Made by a program: the position numbers and the translations under genes. Under the pieces are notes generated by a model. The model had not been told where the DNA came from. It saw nothing but the letters and a program-made list of their open reading frames with translations, and ran no database searches. Source: Petaurus breviceps papuanus (lineage: Eukaryota > Chordata > Mammalia > Diprotodontia > Petauridae). From it: 64,000 nucleotides of DNA. The stretch covers positions 7,364,622 to 7,428,621 of the forward strand of contig JAMXIF010000031.1 in the NCBI GenBank assembly GCA_028583685.1, in the 5' to 3' direction. Position 1 is the stretch's first letter, and every line of letters begins with the position of its first letter. Below are positions 1 to 12,119 of the stretch, piece after piece.

Positions 1-55
1 TGCCCCTAACTCACCAGCAGGTCTGAGGTCTGAGGGGTTACCCTTGGCCTATCTT

Positions 56-600
<545 letters not shown>

Positions 601-615
601 CCCTTGGCCTATCTT

Positions 616-2277
616 GCAGCTCATCTGCAAGAAGGTTTGCCAAGGTGAAGCTGTGTGCGTGTTACAACTTTGTGGAGCCACAGGTGAGAGTTATGGAAAC
701 CAAAGGTGGATGAGCAGCCCTGACAAGGGCTTAGCAAGTCCTCACACCAGAGGTGCCAGTCCTCTTGTACATACCCCTTTCCCCCACGCTATAAGATGGT
801 AGAATGAGAATGCCCTACCCTTGTTAGGAAAAACTAGAGGTCCATTCCTTGGTTTGCTCAAGGTAAGTGGTAAATTAAATAAAAGCTGAAGTTTGAAATC
901 AACTTCTTTGTGCTCTCTCCCACAACCCACGATGGGATATCCTGCCTTTTCGACAGAATTAATGGGCCATTAACCAGAGAAGACTATTTGCTCTTGGAGG
1001 CTCAGCAAAGTCTTTTGACAAAATGTGGCGTGATTCAAACATTCCAGGATGACACAACATCTTGGGTCAGTATGTTTGCTGTGGCTAGGGTAATGCCCAA
1101 CAGCATCCAAAATATACTCTGATTTTGGATATAATTTACTAAGAAGAACTATTACACAACTGAAAGCAGATAGGAATAAGCAGATTAGCAATCAGCCTAG
1201 GTGCCACCAAGTAAGATTCAGGGTGAACCAAAGGGCAGCTAGGGAAAACAGGTGACAAGTACAGTTTCTCAATTTTCTACAAGTTAGTGCTCTGATAGAA
1301 TCTGGGCAAACACCCACAGCTCAGAAAGAGGCTTACATGGCTGCCTCAGCTCAAATTTCACGAGTGAAGTCATGCAAGGGAAATGAGCAGGGTAGACACT
1401 TGGGGAGAAAGAATGATTCACTGTCACTCCTGAAAACAGTGCCCTCAAATAGAGAAGTCTACATTTGTCTTCATGCTCAAGGTAAAAGACAAATTATTCT
1501 GAGGGGGCTTGGTTCAATGTTCTGTCTGTTTTGTCCAAAGAACCCCAACGAGTGGTGCATAATTGTTAAAAAGAAGGAGGTATTGTGGAGGAGTGGGAAG
1601 CATAATTTTGAAATAGTGCCCTAAAAACTGCACACTCTGAAATAAATAACCTATTGCAACATCAACACAGAAGAGGAGAATAGATCATGTGTTTCATTCT
1701 CTAACCTTTGGCCTGCACGTTAATGCTCCAATTTGCAGCAGTTATGGAGAAGTTGCTGACTGTAGTAGAGATGTGAGAGCATTAACAAAGCTGTCACTGT
1801 GAACCCACAAGCAGTTGCAAAATTAATTTTTCCTTCATTAAGAATATCCTAATTTGCATGATTAAAATGTCATACTAGATAAACACATGTGGCTATAAAT
1901 TGAATCACTGAACAAAAATGCCACCTGCTGAGCAGAAAGAATAAGATGGATAAATGACTTGCTACAGTTAAATGAGCATGAGATAATGTATTCCTTCAAA
2001 ACAACATTCTAAATACTTGAAATTTGCTTTTGGTGGACTAAACATTTGAGAAAAATTAGAGACAAGCACTAAGGAATGCTTATGTACAAGGACTGGCTCC
2101 TGGACGGACATAAATATCTAGGGTTAACAAATTTCAATTTGGGAAATGGATTTCATACAGTTTCTTTTGCCTGCTCTCTACTCTCTGCTGCTGCTTAGCT
2201 CTTCCTGGCCAACAATGAACCAGGACTTTGGTCCTGACCTTGATCAAACGTGTCCTTGCTCAGGCTAAGAGGTACGT
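616..2277. other. Stretch with no recognised gene or repeat
   Basis: AT-rich sequence with only short chance open frames (longest about 95 codons). I recognise no repeat family, exon or RNA gene here. Confidence 0.5.
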
Positions 2278-2542
2278 TGTTGTTCAAAACAAAGTTGTTT
2301 CAATCATATCTGACTCCATGTGACCACATTTGGGGTTTTCTTGGCCAAGGTACCAGAGCGGTCTGCCATTTCCTTCTCCGGCTCATTTTATAGATGAGGA
2401 CACTGAGGCAAACAGGGTTAAGTGACTTGTCCAAGGTCACACAGCTAGTAAGAAGTGTCTGAGACCAGATTTGAACTCAGGAAGCTGAGCCTTCCTTACT
2501 CTAGGCCTGGAGCTCCATTCACTGTGTGACTGAGCTTCCTCT
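2278..2542 (-). repeat. tRNA-derived SINE with RTE/BovB-like 3' tail, antisense
   Basis: On the minus strand it ends in the tail ggggtt...gtggtcacatggagtcaga, related to the 3' end of BovB-type LINEs. Its central part carries the SINE motifs cacacagctagtaag and ccaaggtcac as antisense. The copy at 29,037 has the same architecture. SINEs with RTE-type tails are known to be mobilised by RTE LINEs; that this one was is inference. Confidence 0.75.
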
Positions 2543-2942
2543 AGGTGTAAGCACACTGAAAGATCTGGAGGTGTCACCTATGTCCACACAGAGACAACAG
2601 GTAAAAGTCTGTCCCTGCCCTCTCCCCACCAGTTACTTAATTTTTATTTGCCTCACTTCTGGGGACCCACTACTTTAAGTTTTCCACATTAGGGGCTTGT
2701 ACCATGCCAGACTGTCAATGATTTTAGCAGGTCTCTCTAGGCCAGAAGTTACAACTCAACTCAAGTTTTTGTTAATGGACAAGGAGTAAATGAAGGGGAA
2801 AAGGTTAAAAAAAAAAAAAGGCATCATACACAAGTCAGTCCCAATAGTCCTTTCACAGCTGATGGAACCAAACAGTGACATAAGGGTCAATCCTCAGCTA
2901 ACAGGACAACCCTAGCATATAAAAGAGGAACTGTGAGATTCC
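2543..2942. other. Stretch with no recognised gene or repeat
   Basis: Nothing recognised apart from a short A-run near 2,807-2,819. Confidence 0.45.
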
Positions 2943-2997
2943 ATACACATGTGTGTGTAAGTGTGTGTATGTATACACATATGTATACATACACATG
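2943..2997. repeat. TG/TA-rich microsatellite
   Basis: Alternating gtgtgtgtaagtgtgtgtatgtatacacat-like purine-pyrimidine sequence. Its right edge served as the target site of the BovB fragment that follows. Confidence 0.85.
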
Positions 2998-3214
2998 AAG
3001 CTGAAACTTAAATACTTTGGTTACATAATGAAAAGACAGGACTTAATGGGAAAGACTGAAAAGAGAAGGGGATAGCAGAGGACGGGATGCATAAACAGTG
3101 TTATGGAAGAAACAAGCAGGGGCTTGGACAGACTTGGGGAGATAGTGGAGGACAGAAGGGCCTGGTGTGCAATGGTCCATGGGGTCACGAAGAGTTGGAC
3201 ATACCTGAACAACA
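2998..3214 (+). mobile_element. 5'-truncated BovB/RTE LINE 3' end
   Basis: Sense-strand 3' tail of a BovB-type LINE: 'aagctgaaacttaaatac...' through 'ggcctggtgtgc...ggggtcacgaagagttggac' and a short aacaacaata tail. It matches the 3' end of the larger element at 11,820-12,069. It is flanked by the 9-bp direct repeat atacacatg at 2,989-2,997 and 3,215-3,223. Only the last ~215 bp of the LINE are present, so the copy was dead on arrival. Confidence 0.88.
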
Positions 3215-3358
3215 ATACACATGTATATGTACACACATGTATATTCATACAGTGTAAACAATATATTACACATGATTTATTACCTGTGTATATATACACA
3301 CACCATATATATGTACACACATATATAGACACACATACACATGTATATATACACACAT
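3215..3358. repeat. CA/TA-rich microsatellite
   Basis: Alternating acacatgtatatgtacac-type sequence, continuous in character with 2,943-2,997. The BovB fragment apparently landed inside one longer purine-pyrimidine tract. Confidence 0.85.
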
Positions 3359-3719
3359 AGAAAAGAACACTATGCTGGGAGCTGAGACTTTTTAAAAAAT
3401 TGATGTTTTTATTAACTTATAATCCGCAAAGGATGCGTTTTTTTTTTCTGCCTTTCTACTTTTATTTCTTTGTGCTGTAGCACTTGATTGAGTTTTATTC
3501 AAGTACCATGTATGCCTGGGACTGTGTATATTTTTTACTGTATACTATCTATATTTTCTGTATATTTTTAATATTGTGAATGGGATACCATAAATCTTTC
3601 AAATCCTTTTTTCCCAACAACTCCTCCAGTTTCTTTCATTTACTTTTCAATTAGATTTATCCTGCTCTAAAGGAAAAGCATGAAAATATCTTATAATCAT
3701 TGTATTGCTATCTAAGTGG

Positions 3720-3862
3720 GTCTTATTTTTAGTTTCAGCTTTCCTCTAGTTGTGTGGCCTCGAATAACTCACTTAAACTATCTAAGCCTCAGTTTTCACA
3801 TCTCTAAAGTGAAATGGTTTTATTAAACAATCTCTGAAGTTCCTTTTAACTCTAAAATTCCA
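3720..3862 (+). repeat. MIR/CORE-type SINE fragment
   Basis: Diverged copy with 'tgtgtggcctcgaataactcact' followed by 'tctaagcctcagttttcacatctc', the tRNA-derived-to-core transition of MIR-like SINEs. Old, from its divergence. Confidence 0.65.
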
Positions 3863-3974
3863 GATTTATGTATTTCTTTTTAAATATCTCCTTTGATACC
3901 ATTCATGTGTTTAAAACCCCTCAATATTAGTCAGTAGTACAACATGGCAACTAAAAAGAGATATGCTCTTGGGC

Positions 3975-4503
3975 TGCATTTAAAAGAGTAGTGTCCAGAG
4001 TGAAAGAAATGGTGGTCTTACTGTACTTTGCCTTATTCAGATCCCACATGGGGTGCAATGTTTGATTCCTGGTATCACATCTTAGGACAGGATTCAGAAG
4101 AGGCGCAGCAGAATGCAGAAAGGCTTTGAGATCTGGTCACATGAAGATCAGTTAAACAAACTGGAAATATTTAGCCTGGAGAAAAGAAGCCTGAGACAGA
4201 AATGAGAGGCATCTTCAAGTATTTAAAGAGCTGTCAGGATTAGGCTTTTTCTGCCTATTTCTAACAGACAAAACCACTGTATGATGGGTAGAAAAAATAA
4301 AGAAAATAGGTCTGGGCTTGGCATAAAAAGTCCTAACAATCTGAGCTACCCGATGGTGGCATGGAGTTAGTATATTCTTCCTCATTTGAAGTATCCAAAC
4401 AAAGACCAGATGACTTTTCACTAGAGATATTACAGATTGGAATCTAAGTCCAATATTGGCTGAAACAGAACTTTCAGCACCCTTCTAACTCTGTGATTCT
4501 AGG
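3975..4503 (+). repeat. CR1/L3-like LINE 3' segment, sense
   Basis: Contains the blocks 'aaatatttagcctggagaaaa', 'cttcaagtatttaaagagctgtc' and a terminal 'cttctaactctgtgattcta', the signature of an old CR1-superfamily repeat. The antisense copy at 49,545-50,000 shows the complementary blocks. No usable open frame remains. Confidence 0.7.
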
Positions 4504-4504
4504 A

Positions 4505-4760
4505 TAAAATCAAAATTCCTTAACCAGGTATTCAAAGTCCTCCATAATCTTATATTTCCAACCACTGCTCTCCCACAGGAACTCTCTTCCAACCCCAAAG
4601 TATCCATTCACAGGTACTCAAGACACCCCAGTGTTCTTGTTCTCTTGCCTCTACCATTTTTTTTTTCACCTTTCCTGGACTGAAATGATCTCCTTTCTAC
4701 CCTTCACAGCTCAATTTCCCTGCTCCACCAATCTCATCCTGTGCTGCCAGATCTTGTATT
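4505..4760 (+). repeat. L2-like LINE fragment
   Basis: CT-rich text with 'aaagtcctccataatct', 'ttctctctt...ctcttgcctctacc' and 'ctggactgaaatgatctcc', resembling the region before the L2 3' end that is clearer at 30,470-30,900. Diverged. Confidence 0.55.
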
Positions 4761-4891
4761 GTCTAACACCAGAAAGTATATTTTGTCATTTGACTCCCTT
4801 GTTGTTTAGGGCTATCTAGTCATTCTGATCTTGCTATTGGACCCAGATGAAATATCATAAGCTATCTTGGGGCTCATAGGCTAGATTCTTT

Positions 4892-5056
4892 TCTTTTCTT
4901 TTTCTTTCTTTTTGCAAGGGGGAAGGCAAGGCAAATGGGGTTAAGTGATTTGCCCAAGGTCACACGGCTAGTAAGTATTAAGTGTCTGAGGTCAGATTTT
5001 GAACTCAGGTCTTCCTGATTCCAGGGCTGGTGCTCTATTCACTGCACCACCTAGAT
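4892..5056 (-). repeat. tRNA-derived marsupial SINE, antisense
   Basis: Antisense copy of the main SINE of this window: T-rich tail, ggggttaagtgatttgccca, cacacggctagtaag, gatttgaactcag-like B-box region and a terminal gtgctctattcactgcacca head. Flanked by imperfect copies of ctagattctttt. Confidence 0.88.
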
Positions 5057-5356
5057 TTTTTTTCTTAAGGACCAGGCCTTAAACCCAAATCACTCTGGTT
5101 CTCAATGACTGGCCAATAGTAGGTCCCAGACCTAGCCCTATTTAGTCATTATTTGGGTCCTTTCAGAAGGAATATAAATAATAATTGTTTCTCTTTTGGC
5201 CAGAAACCCTGAAGCTCTTCCTTTCCCAGATAATTTTTTTTTTGACTAGGTAAAAAAGGCCATTCTCTGCCTTATTTCTTACCTAGCCTTAATCACTGAC
5301 TGGGTGTTGCCTCAGTCAAACTGTTAAAGACCTAAGCTTTTAGGCTTAGGTTTCCC

Positions 5357-5552
5357 ACTGCATCCAGAGCCATCTGCAATTGTCCTGATCTATATCTTGC
5401 CACTGGGCCCAGACGACTCCAGAAGAGAAAGTGAGGCTGGTGTCTTTACACAGCCCTCCTTCCCTTAAATCCAATTCACTTGCACATCATGGCATCACCT
5501 CCCTGATTTCATGGGCCTCTTCAAGAATGAAGGACAAACAACAACTCCTGTT
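5357..5552 (+). repeat. Short interspersed repeat with RTE-like tail (first of two)
   Basis: Starts near 'cccactgcatccagagcc', has a core 'gaggctggtgtctttacacag' and ends 'gaaggacaaacaacaac'. The same structure recurs at 53,755-53,955, so this is a dispersed family. The acaaacaacaa tail suggests an RTE partner (inference). Confidence 0.7.
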
Positions 5553-6879
5553 GTTTTATCTATATCTATATTCTGTCTCTTTAACTATACAGTAAGCTCC
5601 TTGTGGAACTTTTAAGGATTAAAATTAATTAAGGAATTCCTTAATACAGTAAGCTTCATCTATAAAAATCTATTAACATTTATTGAAGAATTCTCAGTAT
5701 TTGGGGTTTAAAAACCATCTCTCACCTAGACTAGATGACTATGACCTGAAGTTTGAATCCCTGACTTCCCTTCCAACTTGAAAATTCTATGATCCTGGAA
5801 TGGTTCTCCTTTCCATTTTGAGTCCCTTCCCCCAGCTTTAGTCTTTTATTTCCCCTCTCCTCTTCAACCTTTTTAGAAATGGGGAGAGAAAAAGAAGAGA
5901 AGGGGCCTCATTGCTAAGATGGTGGCACACTTCCCCATTACCACAGCCCTACTCCAGCGATACCTTGTAGTTTACACCATACAGAATAATCATCAAGAAA
6001 TCCAATAAGAAACTTCTTCCACCCCAAAATTACACAAGAGGTTAGCCATGTGATTGGTCAAAATCCAGAATTCCCACATCAGAAAAGATAGGCTCCCAAC
6101 CAATAATGCCTTGACTTGAAAAGTTTGTCTCATTCTACAGAGCTAACAATGGAATTTTAATGGAACAGAGCACCACCAAACATTTCCGATAACAAGTCTA
6201 GAGTGGAGTAAGAATTTTGAAATATAAATGAGTCCAAAAAGACCTAGAAAAGTAAATTTATTTAAGCAATTGGATGTATATTGTAGCTGTATAGAAAAAA
6301 GCTGTATAACGATATAATGCTAACATTTAAATAGGGAATAAAAAAAATAAATATCCCTTTAGAAACTTAATGTCCTCAAAAGGTTTCATGAGAGTTAAAT
6401 TAGAAAAATAGATGTCCTGGGGTTCTGAAGGTCTGTTGAAAAAAACAAGAAGGAAGAGCAAAAGAATACACTAGTGTAGAAAAGAGGAATAAGATGGTAC
6501 AACATGATATTTCTCATAACTGGAGTATGTGAGAAAAATATACAAAGACAAAAAAAGGTGTGGAAGAAGCTTGCTCTTATCTGAAATGGGAAAAAGAGGG
6601 CTTAACATATACAAACACAGTGTTTGTTGTAGAAATTCATCAAATTCAACAGTGAAACAAGTGCAGATAGAGAACATAATGTTGTTAGGAGGAAGAAAGA
6701 TAATGAGGAAGAATAGTTTCAGTAAAACATATTTCCTGATAGGGGAGGGAGGATTTAAAAGGGGGAAAAGAAAAAGAAAAGCAAATAACTAAAATCTAGG
6801 GGTTACCTTAGCCTGCCTTTTACATAACTGGGGAGGGGCTGAGTTAATTGTGATTCATAATTTCTTAGAATGCAACAAT
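5553..6879. other. Stretch with no recognised gene; weak old-repeat traces
   Basis: AT-rich. A short CR1/MIR-like end ('ttccaacttgaaaattctatgatcc') lies near 5,770. The open frames at 6,471-6,792 on both strands are AT-rich chance frames without a recognisable domain. Confidence 0.45.
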
Positions 6880-7330
6880 ATTTCATTACATTTATATAAG
6901 AGACAATTTCAGAGAATCCTGGATTGCATGAATGGACACAGGGTGAAGTGAGGAGAATCAGAACAGTTTACAAAACAACACTATAAAGAAAAGTGATTCT
7001 GGAAGACTCACCTCTGATCAATGCAATGTCCAGTTGTGTCTCCAAAGGACCTATGATGAAGCACCTCCTAACAGAGAGGTGATGGGACACAAGGTACAGA
7101 GAGGCACATCTGCAGATATGGTCACCGTGTAGATTTGCAGATATGGTCACCGTGTAGATTAATTGGATTCATTTTGCTTGGTTATGCTTATTTACTACAA
7201 GGGTTTTATTTTGATTTATTTTTTTTAAGCTTTTTTTTTTAATTCAGGGAGATATCAGGGAGAGGGGAAATTAGTAATAATGATGGGGGAAAAAAGAGGG
7301 CCATTGTAAGATTTTTTTTTTTAATGAACA
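6880..7330 (+). repeat. Old L1-type 3' end
   Basis: Blocks 'ctctgatcaatgcaatg', 'aggacctatgatgaagca', 'acagagaggtgatggga' and 'ttgcttggttatgcttatt' match the 3' region of an older marsupial L1 group. A related copy lies at 51,430-51,780. No coding capacity. Confidence 0.65.
7111..7160. repeat. Exact 25-bp tandem duplication
   Basis: The 25-bp unit beginning tgcagatatggtcaccg occurs at 7,111-7,135 and again, identical, at 7,136-7,160, inside the old L1 end. Confidence 0.97.
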
Positions 7331-7334
7331 GAAG

Positions 7335-8225
7335 AGAATAGAAGGAAGTTCAGAAGGAAGCACAGTCAAGCTATTAGGATAGTTTTGAAAGTAATATGTA
7401 AAATGGATCACTTATTTTTTTGTTAAAGCAAATTTCAAGAAAAGGATATTCATAGTTTCAAATAAAATCCTCTTTTTGTGTTCTATGCATATGGATAAGC
7501 TTTTTTTTGGTGTTCAAATTCAGAATTTTTTAAAAATTTAAAGGAAAAATTCGGGGGAAAAACAAGATGAGAAAGGAGGGGAAACTAAGATTGAGCATTT
7601 ACTCTGGAACTGTATACACTTGGGGAAATAGTTAAACTCAAAAAAGAGCAGCAGATATCTCTAAGTGCCTTGCTCTCACTCCCCGGCTCTCCTTGCTCCC
7701 CTCAAATATTTATTGCAGTATAAGCAGACATGGCCCAAAGATTGCATGGCTCCAATTTGCCACAACCTGTCCATACCATATTATAAATGGCAAGGGCCCA
7801 AAAATACCATCCTTGCTGTTCATGGAGGTTGTCTCAATCAGTCAGGCGTCTTCTGTGTCATCATGAAAACTGATAACGATCAAAGCTAATTTATGATTCC
7901 ATCCATCTATTTCCAGGAAGAAAAAAAAAAGAGGGTTTTAATATTCATGGATAGCATGAGCAATTGAGAAAGCACTATGACTGGGTAACCTACACTTCAG
8001 TCCAGGATTTCATTGCCTGTTCATTTTCGTTCACATCTTTACCTGATTTGCTTCATTGTATGAGGATTTATTCACCCTTCTAATATGGTATGAAAATCCA
8101 TGCAGATGGTGAGTGGGTTAAAAAAATATTTCTGAACATTGTATTGCCACAGCCAAGAAGGCAGGTCATTTGGACTGTGGGGCTATAAAGGCCCAGCCAT
8201 TGCCAATGGCTGTAATGGCAACATC
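7335..8225. other. Stretch with no recognised gene or repeat
   Basis: AT-rich sequence. The 74-codon frame at 7,665-7,889 has no recognisable domain and no supporting splice or promoter context. Confidence 0.45.
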
Positions 8226-8237
8226 AGTATCTCTCCT

Positions 8238-10390
8238 TGAATAGACCTCTTGTCTTTCCCATTCTATTATATTCTTCTATTTCTTTGCATTGCTCATTTA
8301 AAAAAAACTTTCTCTCTCCTTGCTATTCTCTGGAATTCTGCATTTAGTTGGATATAGCTTTCCCTTTTGCTTTCCTTCTTTCTTCAGCTATTTTGTAAAG
8401 CCTCATCAGACAGCACTTTTGCTTTTTTGTTCTTTTCCTGGAATGTTTTTTTGTTGCTGCCTCCTGCACAATGTTGCAGACCTCTGTCCATAGTTCCTCA
8501 GGCATTCTATGTACCACATCTAATCTCTTAAATCCATTCATCACTACCACTTCATATTCATAAGGGATATTATTTACAACATACCCATATGTCTAATGGT
8601 TTTCCCTACTTTCTTAAATTTAAATCTGAATTTTGCAGTGAGCAGCTCATGATCTGAGTCACAGACACCTCTAAGTCTTATTTTAACTGATTGTATAGGG
8701 CTTGTCCACCTTTGACTGCAAAGTATATAATCAATCTGATTTTGATATTGAACATCTGGTGATGTTCATGTGTAGAGTTGTCTGTTGGGCTGATGAAAAA
8801 GCAAATGCTATGACCAGTGAGTTATCTTGACAAAACTCTATTAGTCTCTGCCCTGCTTCATTTTGTACACCAAGGTTAAACTTGACTGATATTCCAATTA
8901 TCTTTTGATTTCCTACTTTAGCATTCCAATCTCCTAAGAAGAATGTGACATCTTTTTGTTGTTGTTGTTTCTAGATGATGTTTAAGTCTTCATAGAACTC
9001 ATCAACTTTGGCCTCTTTGGCATCGGTGGTTAGAGCATAGAGTTGGGGTTTTTTTTCCTTAATATTATTTTTCCCTCAATTGCATGTAAAGATAATTTTC
9101 AACACTCAGTTTTGTAAAATTTTGAGTTATAAATTTTTCTCCCTTCTTCCCTCCCCAAGACAGCAAGCAATCTGATATAAATTATACATGTACAATCATG
9201 TTAAACATATTTCCATATCAGTCATGTTGTGAAAGAGGAGTCAGAACAAAATGCAAAAACCACGAGAAAGATAAAAAAGTGAAAATAATATGCTTTGATC
9301 TGAATTCACTAAGTTTATCATAGTTTATCTCTGTAAAATGTTGCTGTTGCTGTGTACAATGTTCTCCTGGTTCTGCTTACTTCATTCAACATCAGCTCAT
9401 GTAAGTCTCTCCAGGCTTTTCTGAAATCCACCTGCCCATCATTGCACCACACTGGTAAAAGAGTATTCCATTACATTCATATACCATGACTTGTTCAGCC
9501 ATTCCTCAGTTGATGGGCATCCCCTCAATTTCCAATTCTTTTGTCACCACAAAAAGAACTGCTATAAATATTTTTGTATATATGGATCCTTTCCCCTTTT
9601 TAAAGATCTCTTTGGGATATAGACCTAGTAGTGGTATTGCTGGATCAAAGGGTACAAAGTTTGATTGCCCTGTGGGCATAGTTCCAAATTGCTCTACAGA
9701 ATGGTTGGATCAGTTCACAACTCTAACAACAGTGCATTAGGGTTCCAATTTTCCCACATCTTTGGAGCATAGAGTTGTTTTACTATGATGTTGAATGGTT
9801 TGCCTTGGATTCAAAGAGTTATCATTGTCATTTTTGAGATTATATCCCAGTATTCCTTTTCTCACCCTTTTATTGACTATGAGGTCTACACCATTCTTTC
9901 TAAGGGTTTCTTGCCCACAGTAGGATATTTAGTGATCATCTGAATTAATTTCACTCATTCCCATCCATTTAAATTCACTGACACTGAAGATGTTGATGTT
10001 TAATCTCTCTATCTCCTTCTTAATGACAACCAGCTTACATTGGCTCATAGATCTTACATTCCAGGTTTTTATGTGATATTGAGTTTTACAGCATGAGATT
10101 TTTTTTTTGTCACCAGATGCATCCAAAACTGAACTTCCTTTTGTCTTTGGCCCAGCCACTTCATTACTATTGGAACTACTTGTAATTGTCCTCTACTCTT
10201 CCCCAGCAGCCTACTGGACACCTGAAGGTTCATATTCCAGTGTCATCTCCTTTATCATTTTAGTACTGTCTATGAGGATCTGTCCATCTTGGGTAACCCT
10301 GCATAGCATATATTATAATTTCATTGAACTATGCAAGCATCTCTGCCATAACAAGGCAGTGATTGTGGGGAGGGGTGGGGAGGGAGTGAC
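8238..10390 (-). mobile_element. BovB (RTE-clade) LINE, inverted 5' half
   Basis: Read on the minus strand from about 10,370 down to 8,238 this is the 5' part of a BovB LINE. It starts with 5' leader sequence (a 'cactgccttgttatggc' block near 10,350). The endonuclease start follows, with KTWNVRSMSQCKLVV and SEFKWMGMSEINSDDH near 10,085-9,932. The linker before the reverse transcriptase follows, with FKRLDVV, ELWTEVCNIVQEA and EFQRIAR at about 8,530-8,320, ending at KTRGLFK near 8,245. The right part (10,391-12,069, plus strand) resumes exactly where this one stops. Together they are one insertion flanked by the perfect 12-bp repeat agtatctctcct at 8,226-8,237 and 12,070-12,081. Several stops and frame changes are visible. 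An antisense L1 (9,046-9,764) interrupts it. Confidence 0.93.
9046..9764 (-). mobile_element. 5'-truncated L1 3' end, antisense, nested in BovB
   Basis: Complement of the standard marsupial L1 tail: 'cttacatgagctgatgttg', 'agcagaaccaggagaacat' and a terminal ttgaaaattatctttacatg, with the 3' end at the left (tttttttcc at 9,047). The right part still encodes a scrap of ORF2 C-terminus in antisense. The perfect 13-bp repeat gagcatagagttg at 9,033-9,045 and 9,765-9,777 marks the insertion, which is younger than the BovB it splits. Confidence 0.93.
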
Positions 10391-12069
10391 AGTGATCAGT
10401 GATCCAGAAATATTAAGGGAAAGGTTCATACAAATACGTCCATGATAAAAAAACAAAAACAGTAGGAATTTAACAGAAGCAGAAGAGATTAAGAAGAGGT
10501 GACAAGAATAGACAAAAGAATGATACAAGAAAGATCTTAACATCACTATAAACCCGTGTGGCTACTGATCCAGAGCCAGACAGTCTGGATAATGAAGTCA
10601 AAGGGGCCTTAGGAAGCACTGCTAACTTAAGGCTAGTGGAGGTGACAAAATTTCAGCTGAGCCATTTAAAACCCTAAAAGAGCGTTCTGTTAAAGCAATA
10701 TGCCAGCAAATTTGGAAAACACAACAGTGGCCACTGGATTGGAAAACATCAGTTTACATCCCAATCCTAAAGAAGGGCAATACCAAGGAATGTTAAAATA
10801 ACAAACAATTGCACTCAGTTCATATACCAGCAAGGTTATGCTTACGATTTTGCAAGTTAGGCTTTAGCAATATGTGAACCAAGAATTACCAGAAGAACAG
10901 GCTGGTTTTCAAAGAGGCAGAGGAACTAGAGACCAAATTGCCAACATTTTCTGGATTTATGGAGTAAGGAAAGGAGTTCCAGAAGAACACGTATTTCTAC
11001 TTCACTGACTACAGTAAAGCTTTTATGTGTATCACAACAAAATATGTCAAATCCTCAAAGAGATGGGAGTATCAGTACTTGTTTCCTGAGGAAACTGTAT
11101 GTGGGTTCAAGAAGCAATAGTTAGAACTGAATGTGGAACAGCTAACTGATTTAAAATTGCAAATGGAGTACAACAAGGCTATATAATGTCACCTTACTTA
11201 TTTAACTTATATGCAGAGCACATCGTGCAAAATGCCAGACAGAATGAATCAAAAGCTGAAATTAAGGTGCTGTGGGAAATATCAACAATATCAGATATGC
11301 AAATGATACCACTCTGATAGCAGAAAGTGAAGATGAAGTAAGAAGCCTCTTGATGATGGTGAAAGAAGAGAGTGTAAAAGCTGGCTTGAAGCTTAACACC
11401 AAAAACCTTGGCAACTGATCTTGGCAATCTTGGCAAAGTGATCCTATCACTTACTTCCTGGCAAACAGAGGGAGAAGAAATGAAAGCAATGTCAGATTTT
11501 ATATTCTTGGGCTTCTGCAGATGGAGACTACAGCAATGAAATTAAAAGATGCTTGCTGTTTGGAAAGAAAGTTATGGCAAATCTCAACAGCATGCTAAAA
11601 AAGCAGAGATGTCACTTTGCCAATAAAGGTCCATATAGTCAAAGGTATGGTTTTTCTAGTAGCAATGTATGGCTGTGAGAGTTGGACTCTAAGGAAAACT
11701 GAGAGTCATAGAATTGTGGTGCTTTTGAATTGGGGTCTCTTGAGAGTCCCTTGGACAGCAAAGAGATCAAATCAGTCAATATTTAAAGAAATTAATTCAA
11801 GCTATTTACTGGAAAGTCAAATACTGAAGCTGAAGCTTAAATACTTTGGCCACATGATGAGAAGAGAGGATTCACTGGAAAAGACCCTGATGTTGGGCAA
11901 GGCTGAAGGCAAAAGTAAAAGGGGATGGCAGAGGATGAGATGGATAGCTAGTGTCATGGAAGCCATGAACATGAGTCTGGACAGACTTCAGGAGATAGTG
12001 GAGGATATAAGGGCCTGGCATGTACACGGGGTCACAAAGAGTTGGACATGACTAACAACTGAACAACAA
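10391..12069 (+). mobile_element. BovB (RTE-clade) LINE, 3' half with reverse transcriptase
   Basis: Plus-strand remainder of the element at 8,238-10,390. It opens at RNIKGKVH (about 10,410), followed by LTEAEEIKKR, then reverse-transcriptase blocks: ICQQIWKTQQWP (10,703), FQRGRGTRDQIAN (10,908), MSPYLFNLYAEH (11,188) and the active-site region NIRYANDTTLIAESED (about 11,288), where the usual YADD reads YAND. The C-terminal domain is clearest at 11,617-12,051: MYGCESWTLRKTE, LLRVPWTAKRSNQS and KLKYFGHMMRRED. It ends with the typical ggggtcacaaagagttggac and an aacaacaaa tail. Stops and frameshifts make it inactive. With the inverted part, minus the nested L1, it is about 3.1 kb, close to full BovB length. 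Confidence 0.95.
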
Positions 12070-12119
12070 AGTATCTCTCCTACTCTAAGTCTGCCTATAG
12101 ATAATACATACAACTAAGG

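Noticed and set aside
7665-7889. Possible exon (74 codons)
   Set aside because: No domain, no convincing splice context, no conserved neighbour; not distinguishable from chance.
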